Assembly: GCF_900188155.1 (NCBI RefSeq)
Contig: NZ_FZOG01000003.1
Coordinates: forward strand, 496,001-560,000
DNA: 64,000 nt
Source of the DNA: Pseudomonas segetis
Lineage (GTDB): Bacteria > Pseudomonadota > Gammaproteobacteria > Pseudomonadales > Pseudomonadaceae
Direction: 5' to 3'
Positions within the stretch are counted from its first letter, which is position 1, and each line of letters begins with the position of its first letter. The notes below the pieces were generated by a model. That model was given only the letters and a program-made list of their open reading frames with translations. It made no database searches and was not told the origin of the DNA. This document shows positions 44,107 to 52,163 of this stretch, one piece after another. The position numbers and the translations under genes were made by a program.

Positions 44107-44175
44107 TTAGGGACTCGGATGGTAGCGCAGCAGTCCGCAGCGGCCAAGCCTGTGTGCAAGGCACTTGCGATTAAA

Positions 44176-44231
44176 CCCCCGCTTTAGAGGGGGCTGATGC
44201 GCTTAAAAACTTTCCGGGGCAATTGCCCCGG
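44176..44231 (-). terminator. two tandem terminator hairpins after the GMC gene
   Basis: On the minus strand, CCGGGGC-AATT-GCCCCGG (44231-44214) comes 7 bases after the GMC stop and is followed by AAAGTTTTTAAG. A second hairpin, CCCCC-N8-GGGGG (44193-44176), is followed by TTTAAT. Confidence 0.7.
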
Positions 44232-44238
44232 TTTGGTC

Positions 44239-45834
44239 TTATGCGGTTTTCAGGCGTTCGGCAAGCAAGCTGGATAGCTGCGCTGTCAGCCCGTAAACGG
44301 ACAGCTGTGGGTTGGCGCCAATGCTGGTCGGGAACAGGGAACCGTCGTGAATCGACAAGTTGCCCAGTTGGTGGTGGCGACCCAGGCTGTCGGTTACCGC
44401 CAACTTGGCGTCCTCGCCCATTGCGCAACCGCCCATGACATGTGCGCTGCCCAGGCGAGTGCGGTAGAGCTCCATGCTCAGGCTGTCGATCTGGCTGCGC
44501 ACTTGCGCCAGCGAAGTCGCGGATTTGGCATCTGCGTGCATTGGCAGCACCGACTTTGCCCCGGCCGCAAATTGAATCTCGGCCATGCTATGAAATGCAC
44601 GGCGAATGCCGTCCCAGGTGTAGTCGGTCATTTTGTAATCGAGCACCGGGCTGCCATCTGCGCGTAACTCCACCGTGCCTTCAGCGCTCTCGGGATGAAA
44701 ACCGTCACGCATCAACGCCAGCACCATGTTGGTGTGCGGCAGTTGTTCCATGCGCAGGGCATTTTCGACGCCAAACTCGCCCAGCAGCGTGCTGGCCAGT
44801 GCCGGGTGCAGCGGCGGTACTTCGAGCTTGTAGGACAGTGGTCCGGCAGTGCCCTGGTTCCACTGGAAATTATCGGAATAAATCGATTGTGGTGCGCCGT
44901 AGAACGGATTGATGACTTTTTCAAACAGTGCCGTGGAGAAGTTAACCAGGTGAATAAAGGTTCGCTTGCCAGCGCGCTCATAAGGGTCCGGTGCTTCAGA
45001 GCGCATAAGGATCGCCGGGGTGTTGATGCCGCCTCCGGCGAGAATATAGTGGCGCGCCTTGATTTTGATTTTGCGCCCAGTCGGTGCGACACAGCGCTCA
45101 TCCATCGCGAGGCACTCAAGCGCGCTGACCTGATTGCCGTCATGTATCAGTCGTTCGGCTCGCGCCAGGTAAAGCAGCTCGCCACCTTTTTCCAGCGTGG
45201 CCGGGATGGTCGTCACCAGCATTGATTGCTTGGCGTTCGTTGGGCAACCCATGCCGCAATAACCCAGGTTCCAGCAACCACGAACGTTACGCGGGATAAC
45301 CTTCCAGCTGTAGCCCAGCTTTTCGCAGCCACTGCGAATCACATCATTGTTGGCGTTGGGGTCCATGGCCCACGGGGCAACACCCAGGCGCTGCTCCATC
45401 CGCTCGAACCAAGGGGCCATTTCGGCCTCGCTATGGCCTTTTACGTTGTGTTCCTTGGCCCAGTGTTCAAGGGTTTGGTGGGGGGTACGAAAGCTTGATG
45501 TCCAGTTGACCAGGGTGGTGCCACCGACTGCCCGGCCTTGCAAAATGGTGATTGCACCATCCTTGCTCATGCGCCCGATCCCTTCCTGGTAGAGCGCCGG
45601 GTAGGCTTCGGCCTCCTGCATCTTGAAGTCGCTGCTGGTTTTCAGCGGACCTTCCTCGACCAGCAGGACCTTATAGCCCGCTGCACTGAGGAACTCGGCG
45701 CTGGTACCGCCGCCTGCGCCGGTACCGACAATCACTATGTCGGCTTCAAGCGTCAGGTCTTGCTCTAGGCGAGAACCGTTGTAGGTTTTCCAGCCGCGGC
45801 TCAGGCCTTCGGCAAAAAGATCAGGTACAGGCAT
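44239..45834 (-). CDS. GMC-family FAD oxidoreductase
   Basis: 531 aa. FAD-binding Rossmann motif IVIVGTGAGGGTSAEFLSAA at about 34-53, GRAVGGTTLVNWTSSF (GMC signature 1), and the C-terminal GGCAMGEDAK ... IHDGSLFPTSIGANP block. It oxidises an alcohol, sugar or similar donor. No signal peptide is visible. The gene right upstream encodes a Tat-exported protein, so the flavoprotein may be exported as a hitchhiker. It belongs with calB and the Tat protein gene, suggesting oxidation of an aromatic or fatty alcohol followed by its aldehyde. Substrate unknown. Confidence 0.85.
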   Translation of the reverse strand: MPVPDLFAEGLSRGWKTYNGSRLEQDLTLEADIVIVGTGAGGGTSAEFLSAAGYKVLLVEEGPLKTSSDFKMQEAEAYPALYQEGIGRMSKDGAITILQGRAVGGTTLVNWTSSFRTPHQTLEHWAKEHNVKGHSEAEMAPWFERMEQRLGVAPWAMDPNANNDVIRSGCEKLGYSWKVIPRNVRGCWNLGYCGMGCPTNAKQSMLVTTIPATLEKGGELLYLARAERLIHDGNQVSALECLAMDERCVAPTGRKIKIKARHYILAGGGINTPAILMRSEAPDPYERAGKRTFIHLVNFSTALFEKVINPFYGAPQSIYSDNFQWNQGTAGPLSYKLEVPPLHPALASTLLGEFGVENALRMEQLPHTNMVLALMRDGFHPESAEGTVELRADGSPVLDYKMTDYTWDGIRRAFHSMAEIQFAAGAKSVLPMHADAKSATSLAQVRSQIDSLSMELYRTRLGSAHVMGGCAMGEDAKLAVTDSLGRHHQLGNLSIHDGSLFPTSIGANPQLSVYGLTAQLSSLLAERLKTA

Positions 45835-45885
45835 ATCAGGCAGCTCTCTGGGTGATTCTTATTAGATGGAGTGACAAGCAATGGG

Positions 45886-46425
45886 TTAAACGGTCGGTGG
45901 CCCTGGATAGCCGCAGCTTGCCCAGGATTCCGGGCGGCTGTACCAGCTCATTTGTACCAGCTTGACCAGCGACTCATGACCCATTTTCAGCAGACCGATG
46001 GAGCTGTTCTGCCAGCGGTCCAGAAAGTGGTGAACATCGGCTGCGCTGGCGTTTTCCCAACTGCCCCACACGCCGGTCAGCGGTCCGCGCGTCACTGGCA
46101 ATGCCAGTACATCGAACAGCTGGATCGTGAGCTTGAGCAGCTCGGGCGAAAGGTGGTCGAGGCTGTTGTCGAGACTTTGCAGCGTACCAGCGACAGCCTG
46201 TGGCATTTGCGCAGGAGGGACGGCGCCTTCGATTATTACCGGGATGATTGCAGTGAGCAGCGCTATGTCGGATGTGCGAATAACTTTGAAACCATTGGCG
46301 GGCGTGCTGGCCGAGCAACCGCTCAGTGTTGCCGTCAGCCCGGCTGTTGCCAGAAACGCGGTACCGATCAGGCCTGTCTTCAAGAAGCCCCGGCGGCTTA
46401 TTTCGGCAGTATTGAGGGAATTCAT
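45886..46425 (-). CDS. Tat-exported lipoprotein, partner of the GMC oxidoreductase
   Basis: 179 aa from ATG 46425 (ATG 46431 also possible; neither has a good ribosome-binding site). The N-terminus has a twin-arginine signal, ISRRGFLKTG, followed by a hydrophobic stretch and a lipobox-like LSGCS near residue 35-39. The remainder resembles the small subunits (gluconate 2-dehydrogenase subunit 3-like) that accompany membrane-bound GMC dehydrogenases. It stands 51 bases before the GMC gene, consistent with a complex in the periplasm. No cytochrome subunit is present nearby. Confidence 0.7.
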   Translation of the reverse strand: MNSLNTAEISRRGFLKTGLIGTAFLATAGLTATLSGCSASTPANGFKVIRTSDIALLTAIIPVIIEGAVPPAQMPQAVAGTLQSLDNSLDHLSPELLKLTIQLFDVLALPVTRGPLTGVWGSWENASAADVHHFLDRWQNSSIGLLKMGHESLVKLVQMSWYSRPESWASCGYPGPPTV

Positions 46426-46457
46426 TGTCATTTTTATTGTTACCGTCAGGGTTGCAT

Positions 46458-46484
46458 GCCGCTCACAATGTCGCTGTGAGCGGC
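46458..46484 (-). repeat. hairpin in the leader of the Tat lipoprotein gene
   Basis: A 10-base stem, GCCGCTCACA / TGTGAGCGGC, with a 7-base loop, between the repeat element and the Tat lipoprotein start. It could attenuate or process the transcript coming from calB. Confidence 0.5.
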
Positions 46485-46499
46485 GATGGGTTAACAACG

Positions 46500-46635
46500 C
46501 TCTGAAAAACTACTTCGCTAGATATTACTGGGGCAGCCCATGTTGCGGTTTTCACTCGCTGCGCTCGCCTTTCGGACTGTTACTCCCGTTTGGCGCTGTG
46601 CCCTGTACTAGCGTCGCTCGCTACCTTTTTCAGAG
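46500..46635. repeat. MITE-like intergenic repeat, copy A
   Basis: 136 bases bounded by perfect 10-base terminal inverted repeats, CTCTGAAAAA and TTTTTCAGAG. Its right half (about 46563-46633) matches 58023-58090 closely: shared blocks are CTCCCGTTTG, TGTACT and GCTACCTTTTTCA. It has no coding capacity. It splits calB from the Tat/GMC genes. Confidence 0.65.
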
Positions 46636-46640
46636 TGAAC

Positions 46641-48071
46641 TTAACGCACAAATAGCTTGTAAATCATTTTCTGGATCGACTTGCCATAAGGCGGGTAGAT
46701 GGCTTTTGCGGCATTGAGACGTTGCTTGATCAGCACGCCCTTGGCCTTGCTGAAGGTCAGGAAACCCTCGTGGCCGTGATAATGGCCCATGCCTGAGGGG
46801 CCAATACCGCCGAACGGCATGTCGTCCTGGGCGACATGGAGCAGGGTGTCGTTCATGCAGGCTCCACCCGAGTGAGTTTCATGCAGGACGCGCTGTTGTT
46901 CGCCCTTGTTGTAGCCAAAGTAGTAAAGAGCCAGTGGGCGCGGACGTTGATTGATGTAGGCGAATGCATCCTCGATGCGCTCATAAGGCACTATTGGCAG
47001 CAGCGGGCCGAAGATTTCGTCCTGCATGATGACCATGTCGTCATTCACGTCGAGCAACAGGGTATGCGGCACGCGCCGGCCTTGGGCGCTGGGGTACAGC
47101 GGGATCAGCTTGGCGCCTTTGCTTTGCGCGTCGTTGAGGTAGCTGTTCAGGCGGGTTTGTTGGCGCTCATTGATGATCGCGGTGTAGTCGGGGTTGTCTT
47201 CGAGCTTTGGATAGAAGCGCAATACCACCTTGCGATAAGCCTCGATGAAGCCATCAATCCGGTCCTTGGGTACCAGTACGTAGTCAGGCGCCACGCAGGT
47301 CTGGCCGGCATTCATGGTTTTACCGAAGGCGATGCGCTCGGCTGCATCATCCAGGGGGACGTCATTGGCGATGATGGCAGGTGATTTGCCTCCCAACTCC
47401 AGGGTTACCGGGGTCAGGTTTTCAGCGGCGGCGCGCATTACATGCTTACCGATGCTGGTTGCGCCAGTGAACAGCAGGTGATCGAAAGGCAGCTTGGAGA
47501 AGGCCATGCCCACCTCGGCCTCACCCAGCGCAACACTGACCAGGTCTTCAGGGAAGATCCGAGCCAGCAGGTCCTTGACCAATTGCGAGGTGACAGGGGT
47601 TGATTCGCTCATCTTGATCATCACCCGGTTACCTGCAGCCAGGGCGCCAATCAACGGGCCAAAGGCCAGAAACAGCGGGTAGTTCCAGGGCACTATTACG
47701 CCGACCACGCCCAGCGGCTGGTAAATGACCTTGGCCGTTGCTGGCATAAATTGCATGCCGACGCTGCGTCGCGAAGGTTTCATCCACTTTTTGATGCGTT
47801 TGGTTGCGTAATGGATGTTGTGCAGGCTGGGCATGATTTCAGCAAGCAGTGTCTCGTCTGCGGAGCGATTGCTGAAGTCCTTTGAGACTGCTGTGATCAG
47901 GGCCTGTTGCTCGGTCTTGATCAGGTCACGCAGCGCATTGAGCCACTGGATACGCTGTTCGGCCGGCGGCATGGGATTGCCTTCATAGGCCTTGCGCTGC
48001 AGTGCAAGGGTGCTGTCCAACTGGTTAATTTGCTCTTGGTTTTGTTCTAGGTAAGCGACGTTGGCGACCAT
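46641..48071 (-). CDS. calB: coniferyl-aldehyde-type dehydrogenase
   Basis: 476 aa from ATG 48071, with GAGAAC upstream. Aldehyde dehydrogenase superfamily, short class-3-like branch: IVPWNYPLFLAFGPLIGALA, FTGATSIGKHVM, LELGGKSPAI (general base Glu) and catalytic Cys in NAGQTCVAPDYVL. The C-terminal end FVR after a basic region is typical of the coniferyl aldehyde dehydrogenase / fatty-aldehyde group. It would oxidise aromatic or medium-chain aldehydes. Divergent from a TetR gene whose probable operator lies in the calB promoter. Confidence 0.85.
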   Translation of the reverse strand: MVANVAYLEQNQEQINQLDSTLALQRKAYEGNPMPPAEQRIQWLNALRDLIKTEQQALITAVSKDFSNRSADETLLAEIMPSLHNIHYATKRIKKWMKPSRRSVGMQFMPATAKVIYQPLGVVGVIVPWNYPLFLAFGPLIGALAAGNRVMIKMSESTPVTSQLVKDLLARIFPEDLVSVALGEAEVGMAFSKLPFDHLLFTGATSIGKHVMRAAAENLTPVTLELGGKSPAIIANDVPLDDAAERIAFGKTMNAGQTCVAPDYVLVPKDRIDGFIEAYRKVVLRFYPKLEDNPDYTAIINERQQTRLNSYLNDAQSKGAKLIPLYPSAQGRRVPHTLLLDVNDDMVIMQDEIFGPLLPIVPYERIEDAFAYINQRPRPLALYYFGYNKGEQQRVLHETHSGGACMNDTLLHVAQDDMPFGGIGPSGMGHYHGHEGFLTFSKAKGVLIKQRLNAAKAIYPPYGKSIQKMIYKLFVR

Positions 48072-48130
48072 GATTGAGTTCTCTACGGTTCGGCGTGGAC
48101 CTTGTTCAGGTAGTAGCACAAGGCTAGGAA

Positions 48131-48169
48131 CCTCTGAAAAACCACTGCGCTCGCTATGCTTTTCAGGGG
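48131..48169. repeat. short relative of the MITE-like repeat
   Basis: CCTCTGAAAA (48131-48140) and TTTTCAGGGG (48160-48169) enclose CCACTGCGCTCGC-like sequence. The left end matches copy A (CTCTGAAAAACTACTTCGCT), so this looks like the same element without its middle. It lies in the calB leader. Confidence 0.5.
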
Positions 48170-48190
48170 CCTGAAACTATTGAGTTGAGA

Positions 48191-48219
48191 TTTTTAGAGC
48201 AATTACTCTATATTGTCAA
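48191..48219 (-). promoter_or_regulatory. calB promoter with TetR-type operator in the spacer
   Basis: Minus strand -35 TTGACA (48219-48214), a 17-base spacer, -10 TAAAAA (48196-48191). The spacer contains the near-palindrome TAGAGCAATTACTCTA (48195-48210, 14 of 16 positions symmetric). An operator in this position would block RNA polymerase, and the divergent tetR gene is the obvious source of the repressor. Confidence 0.6.
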
Positions 48220-48385
48220 ATAGCTTACCGCTACTGCACGAGTTTGTAGCTATGTAAAAAGTTGGGTGCTGCCCAGCGGCTTGCCGGTAAACTCCACGTT
48301 TGCAGTGCCTGCGGGTACCCGTTGCTCGAACCTTCTTGCTGGTTGAGCATTCAGTCATCGTTAATGCAGTGAGATTTTGTTGCTT

Positions 48386-49045
48386 ATGGCAGCTGTGCCG
48401 AAAACCCGTGAACGCATAATCCAGGCTAGCCTAGAGCTGTTTAACAGCCAGGGCGAACGCAGCGTTACGACCAACCATATCGCTGAGTTCATGGGCATTT
48501 CACCCGGCAATCTGTATTACCACTTCCGCAATAAGCAGGCGATCATTGCCGAGCTGTTTATCCGTTACGAAACGGATGTGGACAGCTTCTTGCGGCTGCC
48601 TGAAGGCCGTGAGCCCAGTCTTGAAGACAAGAATTTCTATCTTGAATCGCTACTTGAAGCGATGTGGCGCTATAGGTTTTTACACCGCGACCTTGAGCAC
48701 CTGCTCGACAGCGACCCTTTACTGGCTGAACGTTACCGACTGTTTTCCCAGCGTTGCCTGCAGGGAGCGCTGGCGATTTATCAGGGATTCTGCGATGCCG
48801 GTATTTTGCTGATGACGGCGGAGCAGGTGGAGGCGCTGACCCTCAATAGCTGGATCATCCTGACCTCCTGGGTGCGCTTTTTGTGCACCTTGCAAGGCAC
48901 TTCGGGCGATCTCAGTGAGGAGATGCTGCGACGGGGTATTTATCAGGTGATGGCGCTGGAGATAGGTTTTATCGCCCCGCAGGTGCGGGCCGAGGTCGAA
49001 GCGCTGCATCAGCGATACTGCGTGCCGCTCCAGGCTTTTGTATAG
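48386..49045 (+). CDS. TetR-family transcriptional regulator
   Basis: 219 aa from ATG 48386. N-terminal helix-turn-helix: RERIIQASLELFNSQGERSV then TTNHIAEFMGISPGNLYYHF, typical of TetR. The C-terminal ligand domain is unusually well conserved among pseudomonads for a YyaH/PsrA-unrelated group (DUF-type TetR_C), but no ligand can be named. It is divergent from calB with a candidate operator between them, and so probably controls calB and perhaps the GMC genes. Confidence 0.87.
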   Translation: MAAVPKTRERIIQASLELFNSQGERSVTTNHIAEFMGISPGNLYYHFRNKQAIIAELFIRYETDVDSFLRLPEGREPSLEDKNFYLESLLEAMWRYRFLHRDLEHLLDSDPLLAERYRLFSQRCLQGALAIYQGFCDAGILLMTAEQVEALTLNSWIILTSWVRFLCTLQGTSGDLSEEMLRRGIYQVMALEIGFIAPQVRAEVEALHQRYCVPLQAFV

Positions 49046-49048
49046 CCG

Positions 49049-50041
49049 CTAGCCGCGCCCGGCGTGCTGGCTGAACCATTGCGGGATGCGCCGTTCAAGG
49101 TAGTAGCCAGGGCGTTTGGGCGAGCCTTCAATAAAGCCAACATGACCACCCTTGGCGTGCAGTTCGAATTCGATGCACGTGGCCAGCTCATGGGGCTGCG
49201 GCAGGCTGTGTTCGAACACGAAGGGGTCGTCCTTGGCCTGGATCAACAGGGTTGGGGTGCTGATTCTTCCGAGAAAATAGCGGCTCGACGAGCGTTTGTA
49301 GTAGTCCTGGGCATCACTGAAACCATGGAGCGGGGCGGTGACCTTGCCGTCGAAGTCCCAGAAGGTGCGCAGTCCATCGAGTGGCCCGAGCTTTTCGATT
49401 ATCGATAGCTGGTCGGCTTGTCCGCTGTGGCTGAACAGGCGTTGCTTGTCTTTGATGTAGGCGACCATCTCACGCATGAAGTGGGCCTGGTACACCTTTG
49501 AAAAGCCCATGCCGATGCGATCAGCGCACTGGTCTAGCCGGAAAGGCACCGAAACCGCCACGGCGCCTTGCAACTGGCTGTCTTCGCCGGTTTCACCGAG
49601 ATATTTGAGCAGGACATTGCCACCCAGTGAGTAGCCTGCGGCATATAGCGGCGCGGTTGGGCGTTGGGCGCGCAGGTGTGCGACAGTTTCAGCCAGGTCT
49701 TCGCTGGCACCGGAATGGTAACCACGGGGTAGCAGATTGGGCTCGCCCGAACAGCCTCGCCAGTTCAGGGCAACGCTGGCCCAGCCTTGGGCGGCAAGCG
49801 ATTGCTGCACGCCCAGGATGTACAGCGAGTTGGAAGAGCCAGTCAAGCCATGCAGCAGCAGGACCAGCGGGGCATCGACCTGGTGCGGGCCGTACCAGTC
49901 CATATCCAGGAAATCACCGTCTTCGAGCCACATGCGTTCGCGACGGCGTTCAAGCTTGGGTGGGGTGCGGCACATTGAGTTCCATAGCGTCTGCGAGTGC
50001 GCGCCAGGTAGCCACCATGCCGGTTTGAAGGTGTTATTCAT
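49049..50041 (-). CDS. alpha/beta hydrolase, YheT family
   Basis: 330 aa from ATG 50041; the frame is open further upstream but MNNTFKPAWWLPGAHSQTLW is the standard family start. Motifs: LLHGLTGSSNS (oxyanion region), nucleophile Ser in AAGYSLGGNVLLKYLGE, Asp in IQAKDDPF and His in KGGHVGFIEG. The YheT/ABHD1 group comprises esterases of unclear natural substrate. It ends 3 bases beyond the convergent tetR stop. Confidence 0.87.
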   Translation of the reverse strand: MNNTFKPAWWLPGAHSQTLWNSMCRTPPKLERRRERMWLEDGDFLDMDWYGPHQVDAPLVLLLHGLTGSSNSLYILGVQQSLAAQGWASVALNWRGCSGEPNLLPRGYHSGASEDLAETVAHLRAQRPTAPLYAAGYSLGGNVLLKYLGETGEDSQLQGAVAVSVPFRLDQCADRIGMGFSKVYQAHFMREMVAYIKDKQRLFSHSGQADQLSIIEKLGPLDGLRTFWDFDGKVTAPLHGFSDAQDYYKRSSSRYFLGRISTPTLLIQAKDDPFVFEHSLPQPHELATCIEFELHAKGGHVGFIEGSPKRPGYYLERRIPQWFSQHAGRG

Positions 50042-50106
50042 GCGTGTTGCCGTGAACGCCTGTATTCGAGTCCCGTAATGCGCCCCCGTGGTTGAGGCGC
50101 GAGGGC

Positions 50107-50700
50107 TTAGACACTGCGCTCCCACAGCGAGTAATACACCTGTCCGGATTTTTTCTCGCGATGTAAGCGCCAGTTGCTCGGCAAGCCCAGTTTTGACGGG
50201 GCATTTTCGCTTTCGCAATAGACCCAGGCATCATCGCTTAGCCAGCCGCGGGACTCAAGCAGTTCACAGGCCGGCAGCAGCAGGTCTTGATGAAAGGGCG
50301 GGTCGAGGAATACCAGGTCAAATGCGCTTGCAGTCTGGTTTTGCAGATAATTAAGTGCATCGCTTTGCAGGAGTTGGCCATTGTCACAGCGCAGTGTTTG
50401 CAGGTGCCCGCGCAGCGATGCCACCGAGTCAGGGTTCAGGTCGAGCGCCAATGCGCTGGAAGCCCCGCGCGATAGCGCCTCCAGGAACAGGGCGCCACTA
50501 CCGGTAAAGGGGTCGAGCACGCGGGCGCCTTCTATGTAGGGCGCCAACCAGTTGAACAGGGTTTCACGCACTCGGTCCGGGGTTGGGCGCAGGCCCTGCG
50601 CATCCGGAAACGTGAAGCGTCGGGAGCCCCACTCGCCACCGATGATTCGCACCTGTCCCAGCCCGCCGTGGGCACCCGTTCTACCTGCTTGTCTACTCAT
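50107..50700 (-). CDS. rsmD: 16S rRNA m2G966 methyltransferase RsmD
   Basis: 197 aa. RIIGGEWGSRRFTFPD and LRPTPDRVRETLFNWLAPYI open the family. Motif I is VLDPFTGSGALFLEALSRGA and the catalytic DPPF motif is in VFLDPPFHQDLL. It methylates G966 of 16S rRNA during 30S assembly. The ATG overlaps the stop of the upstream M16 gene by one base (TAATG), so translation is coupled. Confidence 0.95.
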   Translation of the reverse strand: MSRQAGRTGAHGGLGQVRIIGGEWGSRRFTFPDAQGLRPTPDRVRETLFNWLAPYIEGARVLDPFTGSGALFLEALSRGASSALALDLNPDSVASLRGHLQTLRCDNGQLLQSDALNYLQNQTASAFDLVFLDPPFHQDLLLPACELLESRGWLSDDAWVYCESENAPSKLGLPSNWRLHREKKSGQVYYSLWERSV

Positions 50701-52163
50701 TAATGCTCCGGAACGCCCAGCGGTTGCTCGACAGGGTTGTCAGTGGGTGGCGGCAGTGGCTTTTGCTCGACTGTGGGGCCTGCGGTCACTATGACCATTG
50801 CATCTGGGTCCAGGTGTTTGGCCATGGCGGTCTTGACCTGCTCGACGGTCAGCGCCTGGATCTTCTGCATAAAGGTTTCGAGATAGTCGAGTGGCAGATT
50901 ATAGAAGCCGATCGCGCCTAGTTGGCCAACAATCGCCGAGTTGCTTGCTGTGGACAGCGGGAAACTGCCGGCCAGTTCGCGCTTGGCATTGTCCAGCTCT
51001 TTCTCGGTTGGGCCATCTTTGAGGTATTGGCGCAACAGGTCCTTGACCAGCTTCAGCGTGCCCTCGCTGAGTTCGGCGCGGGTTTGCAGGTTGATCATGA
51101 ACGGGCCGCGTACCTGCATGGCGGTGAAGGCTGAATACACGCCGTAGGTCAGGCCACGCTTCTCACGAACTTCCTCCATCAGGCGCGTGCCGAAACCGCC
51201 GCCACCAAAAATCTGGTTGCCCATATAGAGCGCGGCATAATCCGGATCTGCCCGGTCGATTCCCAGTTCAGCCAGCATCAGGTGAGTTTGCTTGGATGGA
51301 AACTCGATATGGTTGTTACTTGCGGGCGGGGTTTGTGGCTCGGCTATAGTCGCCAGGGCAGGACCCTTGGGCAGCGCAGCGGAGACTTTGGCGGTGATTG
51401 CCTCGGCTTCACTGCGGCTCAGGTCACCAACCAGTGCAATCACGGTGTTTCCTGCAGCGTAGGCTTTTTTGTGGAAGGCTTTGAGCTGCTCGATTGTGAT
51501 CCCCGGGATTGATTTCTCGGTGCCGTCGCTTGGGTGCGCGTAGGGGTGCTGGCCGTACAGCTTCTTAAACAGTTCGATACCGGCAAGGCTGCCAGGGTTT
51601 TGCTTCTGGTATTCGAAGCCGGCAAGCGCCTGGTTCTTGATGCGAATGAAGGAGTCCTTCGGGAACGTCGGCTGGCCGATGACCTGGTTGAACAGGGCCA
51701 AAGCCGGCTCGCGTTCCTTTTTCGCGCTCAGGCTGCGCAGGCCTGCGAGCGCCATGTCGCGGTATGAGCCATTGCTGAATTCAGCGCCGAGGTCTTCAAA
51801 ACCGGCTGCAATCTGGCTGACATCCTTGCCCGGCACGCCTTCATTGAGCATGGCGTTGGTCAGCATGGCCAAGCCCTGGGCGTCGCCATCCTGGCTGCTG
51901 CCAGCGGCAAAGGTCAGGCGCAGGTCGAACATCGGCAACTCGTGAGCCTCGACAAACAGCACTTTCGCGCCTTCGCTGGTTTTCCAGGTCTGGATATCCA
52001 GCTTGCGGTGGCTGACCGTCTCGCTCATTTCGCTCAACGATTGCAGTTTGCTGCCGCTTTTAACCTCGGCAGCTGCCGCGTTGGCCATGAGGCTGGCGAG
52101 CGATAGAGTCGATAGCAGGGCCAGGCTCAACAAGCCTGGACGCAGGTAGTTGCGCTTACTCAT
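50700..52163 (-). CDS. M16-family peptidase-like protein, non-catalytic partner
   Basis: 487 aa from ATG 52163, with GGAGGAGA upstream; it overlaps the previous M16 gene by 8 bases. Signal peptide at about 1-30 (YLRPGLLSLALLSTLSLASL then MANAAAA). M16 fold with two half-domains, but the zinc motif HxxEH is missing: the equivalent place reads GLAMLTNAMLNEG. The R/Y region of the partner site (FGTRLMEEVREKRGLTYGVYS) is intact. This is the pattern of the inactive subunit of a heterodimeric M16B protease, the active one being encoded just upstream. Confidence 0.88.
   Translation of the reverse strand: MSKRNYLRPGLLSLALLSTLSLASLMANAAAAEVKSGSKLQSLSEMSETVSHRKLDIQTWKTSEGAKVLFVEAHELPMFDLRLTFAAGSSQDGDAQGLAMLTNAMLNEGVPGKDVSQIAAGFEDLGAEFSNGSYRDMALAGLRSLSAKKEREPALALFNQVIGQPTFPKDSFIRIKNQALAGFEYQKQNPGSLAGIELFKKLYGQHPYAHPSDGTEKSIPGITIEQLKAFHKKAYAAGNTVIALVGDLSRSEAEAITAKVSAALPKGPALATIAEPQTPPASNNHIEFPSKQTHLMLAELGIDRADPDYAALYMGNQIFGGGGFGTRLMEEVREKRGLTYGVYSAFTAMQVRGPFMINLQTRAELSEGTLKLVKDLLRQYLKDGPTEKELDNAKRELAGSFPLSTASNSAIVGQLGAIGFYNLPLDYLETFMQKIQALTVEQVKTAMAKHLDPDAMVIVTAGPTVEQKPLPPPTDNPVEQPLGVPEH

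Larger units (their letters stand above)
48072..48385. other. divergent calB-tetR intergenic region
   Basis: 314 bases without a gene. It holds a short copy of the CTCTGAAAA repeat at 48131-48169 in the calB leader, and the calB promoter with overlapping palindrome at 48191-48219. Confidence 0.6.
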
